Assembly: GCA_023419995.1 (NCBI GenBank) | Contig: JAEZXF010000106.1 | Span: forward strand, 1 to 6,151 | Length of the DNA: 6,151 bases | Direction: 5' to 3' | Source of the DNA: Pseudomonadota bacterium | Lineage (GTDB): Bacteria; Pseudomonadota; Alphaproteobacteria; Rhizobiales; Rhizobiaceae | In this document: positions 1-4,626 of the stretch, one piece after another | How positions within the stretch are numbered: the stretch's first letter is position 1 | How the letters are laid out: the number at the start of each line of letters is the position of its first letter | Position numbers and translations under genes: made by a program | Notes under the pieces: generated by a model | What the model saw: only the letters and a program-made list of their open reading frames with translations | What the model was told of the DNA's origin: nothing | The model's database searches: none

Positions 1-1277
1 TCGCCGCCCGGGCCTACCGCATGTACTCCTCGGCCAACGGGCTCAATCCGGCGGCCTTCCGCAGCCTCAAGCGGCTGGAAAGCGAGATCGTCTCCATCGA
101 GGCGGGGCTGTTCCACGGCGGCGACGAGACCTGCGGCGTGCTGACCTCGGGCGGCACCGAGAGCTGCCTGCTGGCGGTGAAGACCTACCGCGACATGGCG
201 CGCAAGAAGCGGCGCGTCCGTCGGCCCAACATGGTCCTGCCGGCCACGGCCCATGTGGCGTGGTTCAAGGCGTCGGAATATTTCGGCGTCAAGGTGCGGC
301 TTTTGCCGATGACGGCCGACTACGCCACCGACATCTCCCGGCTGAGGCGCATGATCGACCGCAACACGGTGATGGTGCTGGGCTCCGCGCCCGAATATCC
401 GCACGGCACCATCGACCCGATCGCCCGGATGGGCGAGATCGCCGCAGCCAGGGGCGTGCCGCTGCACGTCGACGCCTGCGTCGGCGGCTTCATCCTGCCG
501 TTCATGGAGATGAACGGCGTCGAGCTGCCGCCCTGGGACTTCCGCGTGCCGGGCGTGACCTCGATCTCGGCCGACCTGCACAAATACGGCTATGCGGCCA
601 AGGGCGCCTCGTCGATCCTCTATCGCAACCTCGACCTCCTGAAGCACCAGATGTTCGTCTACCAGGACTGGCCCGGCGGCGTGTTCGCCTCGCCGGCGCT
701 GCTCGGCACCCGGCCGGGCGGAGCATACGCCGCAGCCTGGGCCGTGCTGCAGAAGTTCGGCGTCGAGGGCTATCGCGAGCTCGCCGCGCAGACGACCGAG
801 GCTGTCGAGGCGCTGAAGGCCGGCATCGCCCGCATCGACGGCCTGCGCCTGCTCGGCCGCCCGCAGGGGCCGCTCCTCTCCTACGGGGCGAGCGACAGGG
901 ACGTCAGCATCTTCGCCGTCGCCGACCAGATGGAGCAGAAGGGCTGGAGCGTGAACCGGGTCCAGAACCCCGACGGCATCCATGCCATGGTCACCGCGCA
1001 GCACCGGGCGGTGACCGGGGACTATCTCGCCGATCTGGAGGCGGCCGTCGCCGCCGTGCGCGCCGACCCCTCGCTGGCGCAGGCGGGCGGGGCCGCGACC
1101 TACGGCATGCTCGCGCACGTGCCGCTGCGCGGCATGGTCAAGGCGCGCGTGCTCGACACGTTCGCCGGCATGTACCGCGCGGGCGGCGGCGAGCTCGACC
1201 TGCACGAGCCGCACGCGCCGACCCTGCCGGAGCGCTGGATGGCGAAATACGTCCAGTGGAAGGCCCGGCGCGGCTGA
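1..1277 (+). CDS. PLP-dependent decarboxylase/lyase, sphingosine-1-phosphate lyase-like (5' partial)
   Basis: Member of the PLP-dependent fold-type I group II decarboxylase family, in the branch often labelled 'aspartate aminotransferase family protein' that includes bacterial sphingosine-1-phosphate lyases. The frame is open from the window edge: an ATG lies at 21, but in-frame codons before it read AARAYR, and the family normally has some 50 residues before the 'NGLNP..F.SL...E' block seen here, so the true start is probably upstream. Numbering from the ATG at 21, visible motifs are TSGGTES (42-48, cofactor phosphate region), SAPEYPHG (122-129), HVDAC with Asp151 (pyridine nitrogen) and SADLHKYG with Lys188 as the Schiff-base lysine. 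The tail, with a YGMLAHVPLRG motif, matches this branch and ends at TGA 1275-1277. No membrane segment is visible in this part. The substrate cannot be read from the sequence: a phosphorylated sphingoid base or another amine/amino acid are both possible. It converges on the VOC gene and has no operon partner in the window. Confidence 0.85.
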   Translation, partial: AARAYRMYSSANGLNPAAFRSLKRLESEIVSIEAGLFHGGDETCGVLTSGGTESCLLAVKTYRDMARKKRRVRRPNMVLPATAHVAWFKASEYFGVKVRLLPMTADYATDISRLRRMIDRNTVMVLGSAPEYPHGTIDPIARMGEIAAARGVPLHVDACVGGFILPFMEMNGVELPPWDFRVPGVTSISADLHKYGYAAKGASSILYRNLDLLKHQMFVYQDWPGGVFASPALLGTRPGGAYAAAWAVLQKFGVEGYRELAAQTTEAVEALKAGIARIDGLRLLGRPQGPLLSYGASDRDVSIFAVADQMEQKGWSVNRVQNPDGIHAMVTAQHRAVTGDYLADLEAAVAAVRADPSLAQAGGAATYGMLAHVPLRGMVKARVLDTFAGMYRAGGGELDLHEPHAPTLPERWMAKYVQWKARRG

Positions 1278-1363
1278 CCGCGGCGAACCGGCGCTTCAGA
1301 GCCGGGGAAGGCACGGCGACCCGCGAGCGGTCTGCCGGATACCGATCGTGCGACCCGGCCGCG

Positions 1364-1391
1364 CCTCCCCTTGTGGCGGCACGAGGGGAGG
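1364..1391. terminator. Hairpin between convergent genes, candidate bidirectional terminator or dispersed repeat
   Basis: CCTCCCCTTGT (1364-1374) pairs with ACGAGGGGAGG (1381-1391) around the 6-nt loop GGCGGC. As + strand RNA all 11 positions pair, one as G-U; on the - strand that pair becomes an A-C mismatch near the loop. It lies between the stop of the decarboxylase gene (1277) and the stop of the VOC gene (1411), where a shared terminator would be expected. Neither side has a T-run, so a classical intrinsic terminator is not shown. Short CCTCCCC/GGGGAGG hairpins are also common dispersed intergenic repeats in rhizobial genomes. The rest of 1278-1410 shows no gene. Confidence 0.4.
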
Positions 1392-1410
1392 GCGGGGGCG
1401 GGACCGATGG

Positions 1411-2205
1411 TTATTTCTCGGCGCTGACCACGGCGAACCATGCGCCCTGCGGGTCCTGCGCGACCGCGATATAGGCCGGGCCGGGGACCTCCATAGGGCC
1501 CTGATGGACGGTGCCGCCGGCCGATTTGATGGCGTCGACGGCCGCCGTCCCCGTGCCGGCGACGCCGAAATAGGGCAGCCACGCCGGCACCGGCGAATCC
1601 CCGAGGCCCATTATCGCGCCGATGTCGGCCTCCTTGCGGCGGACGAGCTGGTAGGTGCCCATGTCGCCCATGTCCATCGCCTCGCCCCTGGTCCAGCCGA
1701 ACAGCTTCGCGTAGAAGGCGAATGCGGCCTGCGGGTCGGACGACATCAGCTCGTTCCAGTTGCCGTGTCCCGCCTTGTTCTGGTCGAATGCCCCGCCGGT
1801 CTCGGCCCGGGCGCGGTCCGCTTCGCTCATCCGGCTCATGTCGGGCTGCAGGAGGCCGAACACCGCGCCCTGCGGATCGGCGACCACGGCGAAGCGCCCG
1901 GTGCCGGGAATGTCGGCCGGCTCCTTCAGCACCGTGCCGCCGGCCGACCCGATGTCGGCGGCGCTGGCGTCGCAGTCGTCGACGGCGAAATAGATCAGCC
2001 AGTTCGGGGGCGGGGTTCCGTCCTGGCCGGCGTTGGACATCAGGCCCGCGCCCATGTCGTCGCCGGATCTGGCCAGGCGGTAGTCGAAGCCTTCCATCCC
2101 GCTGTCGACCACCTGCCAGCCGAGGATCCTGCCGTAGAAGCCGGCGGCGCCGTCGAGATCGCTGGTTCCCAGCTCGTACCAGCACGGATTGCCGTGATAG
2201 CTCAT
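1411..2205 (-). CDS. Two-domain VOC (glyoxalase/bleomycin-resistance fold) protein
   Basis: A 264-residue protein with two tandem vicinal-oxygen-chelate domains, about residues 5-120 and 146-262. The copies share visible landmarks: SDLDGAAGFYGRILGW (15-30) matches SDPQAAFAFYAKLFGW (156-171), and each ends with SAGGTV...P...A..DPQGA.F (from 87 and from 228). This architecture is that of the CFP32/Rv0577-like 'VOC family protein' group, whose members are mostly without an assigned reaction. The usual glyoxalase I metal ligands are not obvious: the first strands read CWYEL and NWNEL, without the His, and the last strands FGLLQ and FAVVS, without the Glu. It may therefore bind a ligand without classical metal catalysis. 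The start at 2205 is supported by AGGAG (2217-2213) placed 7 nt upstream. It is the last gene of the operon, 28 nt after the GST stop. Cytoplasmic: no signal peptide. Family call firm, function unknown. Confidence 0.9.
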   Translation of the reverse strand: MSYHGNPCWYELGTSDLDGAAGFYGRILGWQVVDSGMEGFDYRLARSGDDMGAGLMSNAGQDGTPPPNWLIYFAVDDCDASAADIGSAGGTVLKEPADIPGTGRFAVVADPQGAVFGLLQPDMSRMSEADRARAETGGAFDQNKAGHGNWNELMSSDPQAAFAFYAKLFGWTRGEAMDMGDMGTYQLVRRKEADIGAIMGLGDSPVPAWLPYFGVAGTGTAAVDAIKSAGGTVHQGPMEVPGPAYIAVAQDPQGAWFAVVSAEK

Positions 2206-2211
2206 CGTATG

Positions 2212-2220
2212 TCTCCTTCC
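2212..2220 (-). promoter_or_regulatory. Ribosome binding site of the VOC gene
   Basis: Read on the minus strand, GGAAGGAGA precedes the ATG at 2205, with 7 nt between AGGAG and the start codon. It lies in the 28-nt gap after the GST stop. It gives the VOC gene independent translation initiation, unlike the GST gene before it. Confidence 0.75.
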
Positions 2221-2233
2221 TGTGTTCGCATGT

Positions 2234-2908
2234 TCAGGCGGATCGGCCCGCTCCTCGCGCGGCGTCCGCCCGCCGCCAGTGGTCCATGTGATCGGCCATG
2301 GCTTGCTCGAAGGCCGGCCGGGAGGTGGCGCGCGCCACGTAGTCCGTCAGCGCGGGATAGTCGCCGAGCTGGCCTTCGGCCTGCGGGACGCGCAGCACGT
2401 CGACCATCATGATGTCGGCCACGCTGAAGCGGCCGGCAAGCCAGTCGCGGTCCGTCATCAGCGTCTCCATCGCGTCGAGCTTGTTCCGCATGGCCTGGCG
2501 GGCGTACTCCACCGCCTCGGGCGTCGAGGCGGGCCCGAAGAACGCCGGCATGCGGGTGGCCAGCACCATGCCCATCCACCCGCCCGAGGCGATCTCGACG
2601 GTGTTGAGCGCGGCGATCAGCCATTGGGTGACCTCGGCCCTGCGGTCCGCCGGAAGCAGCGGCGTTCCCCCGGCAAGGTGCAGCAGGATCGCGCCGCTTT
2701 CGAAGAGGACGAGGTCGTCGTCGCGGATGGCCGGGACCTGCGCGAAGGGCTGCAGGGCCCGGTGCGCGTCGCTCTTCGGGCTTGCCGGAACCGTGGCGAC
2801 TTCATAGGGACGGCCGATCTCCTCGAGCACCCAGCGCACGCGGAACTCGCGCACGAAGCCGCGCGGGAATTCCGGCAGCCAATCGTAGGTGTAGAGGATG
2901 ACAGTCAC
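2234..2908 (-). CDS. Glutathione S-transferase family protein (GTG start)
   Basis: A 224-residue cytosolic GST-like protein. The N-terminal thioredoxin-like domain (about 1-80) begins MTVILYTYDW and shows the conserved QVPAI with cis-Pro59 and ESGAI, with Glu70-Ser71 in the position that grips the gamma-glutamyl part of glutathione. The all-helical C-terminal domain (about 90-210) contains DWLAGRFSVADI, the GST N-capping box with Ser162 and Asp165. GST proteins conjugate glutathione to electrophiles or act as glutathione-dependent reductases or isomerases. The active-site Ser/Cys/Tyr after the first strand is not clear, because that loop carries the unusual LPEFPRG. The start is GTG at 2908: its GTGA overlaps the TGA of the upstream DUF1428 gene by 4 nt, no good Shine-Dalgarno is visible, and translation back from the conserved first strand fits only this start. 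It is probably translationally coupled to the upstream gene. Substrate unknown. Confidence 0.88.
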   Translation of the reverse strand: MTVILYTYDWLPEFPRGFVREFRVRWVLEEIGRPYEVATVPASPKSDAHRALQPFAQVPAIRDDDLVLFESGAILLHLAGGTPLLPADRRAEVTQWLIAALNTVEIASGGWMGMVLATRMPAFFGPASTPEAVEYARQAMRNKLDAMETLMTDRDWLAGRFSVADIMMVDVLRVPQAEGQLGDYPALTDYVARATSRPAFEQAMADHMDHWRRADAARGAGRSA

Positions 2909-3633
2909 GAGACGGCCGCCGAATCGAAGATGGGCTCGAAGCCGCCCCACATCATGCGCATGCCGTCGAACGGCATTTCCGGGAATTCCTGCCCTTCCAT
3001 GCCGGCCTCCATCGCTTTGGCGGCGGCGTCGCAGGTGGCCTTGTCGGGCCATGCGGTCCAGCTGAACACCGGCACCTCGCCCGCCTCGGCCTTGCTGGCG
3101 CGATAGAAGTCGGTCTGCTTGCCGTGCGGGACGTCGACGCCCCACGCCTCGACCATGCCGGTGCAGCCGTTGGGGCGGAACGCGTCTTCCCAGGCGGTCC
3201 TCGCCATGTCGACATAGGACGCCTTGTTCCTTTCCGGCACCGCCAGCGCGAAGCCCTGGATGTAGCCCGCGCCCCGGTCGGTTCCCTCCGCGAAGACCGG
3301 CTCGAACCCGCCGAAGATCATGCGGCTTCCGTCGAACGGCATCTGCGGCATCGCCTGCATGGCCGGGTCCTTCTGCATCTTCTGCCAGGCGTCGTCGGCC
3401 TTGGCCTTGTCGGGCCATTCGATCCAGGAGAAGACGACGGTCTCGTCGTCCTTCGCGTTCACCGCGCCGTAGAGGTCGTTGACCTTGCCTGTCGGGACGT
3501 CGACGCCCCAGCTCTCGATCATGCGGGTTGCGCCATGGCTCCGGAACAACGGCCACACGGCACGGACGTGGTCGATGTACTTCTGCCTGTTGGCGGTCGG
3601 GACAGCGGCGATTGAGCCGGTGTAGTAAGGCAT
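2905..3633 (-). CDS. Tandem-duplicated DUF1428 protein (YbaA-like)
   Basis: A 242-residue protein made of two DUF1428 domains. Single-domain members such as E. coli YbaA are about 117 residues and of unknown function, and the family is thought to adopt a dimeric alpha+beta-barrel fold. Repeat 1 spans about 3-114 and repeat 2 about 123-236. Shared blocks are ESWGVDVPTGK / EAWGVDVPHGK, VVFSWIEWPDKA / PVFSWTAWPDKA and MPFDGSRMIFGGFEPVF / MPFDGMRMMWGGFEPIF. No signal peptide or membrane segment is visible. Two in-frame ATGs occur, at 3639 and 3633. AGGAG (3646-3642) is only 2 nt from the first but 8 nt from the second, so 3633 is chosen; the alternative adds only Met-Gln. It is the first gene of the minus-strand operon, directly after the divergent promoter region, and its TGA overlaps the GST GTG. 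A fused tandem copy could replace the homodimer (inference). Function unknown. Confidence 0.9.
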   Translation of the reverse strand: MPYYTGSIAAVPTANRQKYIDHVRAVWPLFRSHGATRMIESWGVDVPTGKVNDLYGAVNAKDDETVVFSWIEWPDKAKADDAWQKMQKDPAMQAMPQMPFDGSRMIFGGFEPVFAEGTDRGAGYIQGFALAVPERNKASYVDMARTAWEDAFRPNGCTGMVEAWGVDVPHGKQTDFYRASKAEAGEVPVFSWTAWPDKATCDAAAKAMEAGMEGQEFPEMPFDGMRMMWGGFEPIFDSAAVS

Positions 3634-3640
3634 TTGCATG

Positions 3641-3650
3641 TCTCCTCTCT
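3641..3650 (-). promoter_or_regulatory. Ribosome binding site deciding the DUF1428 start
   Basis: Read on the minus strand, AGAGAGGAGA is followed by CATGCAAATG. The AGGAG core is 8 nt from the ATG at 3633 but only 2 nt from the ATG at 3639, which favours the second ATG as the real start. Confidence 0.65.
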
Positions 3651-3685
3651 CGGTCGCGTCGTTCCCCGCAGGCGAACTATGACTC

Positions 3686-3714
3686 TTGAAGTATGAAAAA
3701 GCAACTGATAGTAT
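3686..3714 (+). promoter_or_regulatory. Candidate hxlR promoter giving a leaderless transcript
   Basis: TTGAAG (3686-3691) and TAGTAT (3709-3714) are 17 nt apart and each match the sigma-70 -35 and -10 consensus at four of six bases. Transcription would start about seven bases after the -10, at or next to the A of the ATG at 3721, so the mRNA would lack a leader. Consistent with this, no Shine-Dalgarno precedes the start codon; the five bases before it are all A. The -10 lies inside the palindrome at 3706-3716, which fits autoregulation. Confidence 0.4.
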
Positions 3715-3717
3715 CAA
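3690..3717 (-). promoter_or_regulatory. Candidate promoter of the DUF1428-GST-VOC operon
   Basis: On the minus strand a -35-like TTGATA (3717-3712) and a -10-like CATACT (3695-3690) are separated by 16 nt, each matching the sigma-70 consensus at four or five of six bases. The TTGATA lies within the palindrome at 3706-3716, so a regulator bound there would overlap this promoter. An alternative pair, TTGCTT with CATAGT further downstream, is weaker. Predicted by eye only. Confidence 0.4.
3706..3716. promoter_or_regulatory. Palindromic operator candidate in the divergent promoter region
   Basis: TGATAGTATCA is a perfect inverted repeat around a central G. Its right part belongs to a direct repeat: AGTATGAAAAA (3690-3700) and AGTATCAAAAA (3710-3720), exactly 20 bp or about two helical turns apart. 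The 50 bp from 3671 to 3720 are only 34% GC, in strong contrast to the GC-rich surroundings. HxlR dimers bind short inverted repeats, and AGTA half-sites are known for Bacillus YodB. The match here is suggestive, and binding is inferred from position only. Confidence 0.45.
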
Positions 3718-3720
3718 AAA

Positions 3721-4377
3721 ATGACTAAAAAGCCCGATGCACCCCGTCTTCGCTATGATGAAGGCTGTCTGGCCGTGCATGCCCTCAACCAGACCGGCGA
3801 CCGCTGGGCGCTGCTGGTCGTCCGCGAGCTGATGTTCACGGCCAAGCGGTTCCAGATGATCCGCGCCGGCCTGCCGGGTATCACCGCCGGCGTGCTGACG
3901 GGCCGGCTGGCGCAGCTCGGGGAGGCCGGCGTGGTGGCGCATGACGAGCGCCTCGGCGTCTATTCGCTGACGGAGGCCGGACGCGGCCTGCTGCCGGTGC
4001 TGGAGGCGCTGTGCCGGTGGGCCCTCACCATACCGGGGCACGACCCCTCGCGCTTCATCAGCCCCACCGCGCTGATGATCTCGATGGGGGTGAACCTCCA
4101 GCGCGGCCTGGCCGCGGGACGCACGGCGCTGGCCGGCTTCGACTTCGGCAAGGAGGCGTTCGAGACGCGCCTCGTCGACGGCGGGCTGCAGACCCGGGCG
4201 GTCGGCCGCCCCGACACGCCGTTCGTTCTCAAGGCGAGCGGCAACGCGATGGCCGCGGTCGTCTACGGCACCGCGCCGCTGTCGCTGCTGGTGGCGAAGG
4301 GCTTCGTCGGCGCGCAGGGCGACCTCGCCGCGGCGCAGGATTTCATCGACCTGTTCAGGCTCGAGCCCCAGTCCTGA
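3721..4377 (+). CDS. HxlR-family winged-helix regulator with fused C-terminal domain
   Basis: A 218-residue cytoplasmic DNA-binding regulator. The HxlR winged helix occupies about 14-101: EGCLAVHAL leads into GDRW (26-29), LLVVREL, the recognition region GITAGVLTGRLAQLGEAG (53-70) and the wing with YSLTEAGRGLL (81-91). Cys16 lies 13 residues before Trp29, the spacing of the conserved N-terminal cysteine of the family that serves as redox or electrophile sensor in YodB, CatR and HypR; a second cysteine is Cys98. Many HxlR proteins are only 100-150 residues. Here about 115 extra residues follow, ending in a segment (GTAPLSLLVAKGF..AQGDLAAAQDFIDLF) that resembles SCP2-like sterol-carrier domains, with moderate certainty. 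The start at 3721 fits the family N-terminus; no Shine-Dalgarno precedes it. It is divergent from the DUF1428-GST-VOC operon across an 87-bp region with a palindrome, so it probably controls that operon and itself (inference). Effector unknown. Confidence 0.88.
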   Translation: MTKKPDAPRLRYDEGCLAVHALNQTGDRWALLVVRELMFTAKRFQMIRAGLPGITAGVLTGRLAQLGEAGVVAHDERLGVYSLTEAGRGLLPVLEALCRWALTIPGHDPSRFISPTALMISMGVNLQRGLAAGRTALAGFDFGKEAFETRLVDGGLQTRAVGRPDTPFVLKASGNAMAAVVYGTAPLSLLVAKGFVGAQGDLAAAQDFIDLFRLEPQS

Positions 4378-4566
4378 CCGTTCCCGCCCGGCCCAGGGCT
4401 TCTCCTCCCTGGCCGAGCAGATCTGCGAGATCATGCTGACGCAGGCCGAGAGGATCTCGAACAGGAACGCCACGAACGATCCGAGCAGCGAGGCGATGCC
4501 GGCCCCGAAGAACCAGAAGAGCGCCGGCTCGCTCGGCTCCCGCCCCCTCCATCTCTCCGCTTGCAT
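4378..4566 (-). pseudogene. Possible remnant of a small membrane protein gene
   Basis: The 249-nt gap between hxlR and ggt keeps coding-like periodicity: nearly every third base in one phase is G or C from 4378 to about 4556. Read on the minus strand from an ATG at 4566, this phase gives a polar start (MQAERWRGREPSEP), then a strongly hydrophobic stretch of about 30 residues including FWFFGAGIASLLGSFVAFLF, and then a charged end near ICSAREEKPWAG. No stop codon follows: the frame runs on antisense through hxlR, and no ribosome-binding site precedes the ATG, so an intact gene is not shown. A fragment truncated where hxlR now ends is one reading. The other is that a + strand frame sharing the same wobble column, or chance, accounts for the pattern. 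I do not recognise the protein. Confidence 0.2.
4390..4414 (+). terminator. Hairpin after hxlR, weak terminator candidate
   Basis: Starting 12 nt after the hxlR stop, GGCC-C-AGGG (4390-4398) pairs with CCCTGGCC (4407-4414) in eight base pairs with one bulged C and the 8-nt loop CTTCTCCT. No T-run follows, so intrinsic termination is uncertain. Confidence 0.3.
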
Positions 4567-4621
4567 TCGGCCGTCTCGAAGTCGAAGCTGAACCGGACCG
4601 AGGGGCGGGGAGAAGAGGAGG
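4546..4621 (+). promoter_or_regulatory. Possible structured leader covering the ggt ribosome-binding site
   Basis: CCTCC-ATC-TCTCC (4546-4558) is complementary to GGAGA-AGA-GGAGG (4609-4621), giving two 5-bp helices around a three-base internal loop. The outer helix pairs CCTCC directly with the Shine-Dalgarno of ggt. Inside, GCTT (4559-4562)/AAGC (4585-4588) and TTCG (4566-4569)/CGAA (4577-4580) can form a smaller nested stem. This would act only if the transcript begins upstream of 4546. No convincing ggt promoter was seen in 4378-4626. Spotted by eye, not folded by program. Confidence 0.25.
4616..4621 (+). promoter_or_regulatory. Ribosome binding site of ggt
   Basis: A full-consensus AGGAGG lies 5 nt (AAATC) before the ATG at 4627. 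It fixes the start although the frame is open further upstream. Confidence 0.8.
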
Positions 4622-4626
4622 AAATC

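Noticed and set aside
1278..1410. Possible small gene or RNA between the convergent genes.
   Set aside because: Apart from the hairpin no start with ribosome-binding site, no tRNA-like fold and no coding periodicity was seen.
260..1474. A long + strand frame rich in Arg and Ala overlapping the decarboxylase.
   Set aside because: Low-complexity Arg/Ala/Gly product without family motifs, in a shifted frame of a clearly coding sequence: a shadow of GC-rich codon usage.
1348..2412. A + strand frame opposite the VOC and GST genes.
   Set aside because: No ribosome-binding site, no recognisable domain, and the opposite strand carries two clear family members over the same bases.
4433..4589. A short + strand frame starting MLTQAERISN in the hxlR-ggt gap.
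   Set aside because: It shares the G/C wobble column with the minus-strand hydrophobic reading but gives a polar, unrecognisable product with no clear ribosome-binding site; kept only as the alternative explanation of the periodicity.
4561..4589. TTGCAT as a -35 box for ggt.
   Set aside because: No acceptable -10 at 16-18 nt downstream (GAAGCT at 17 nt), so no promoter is called.
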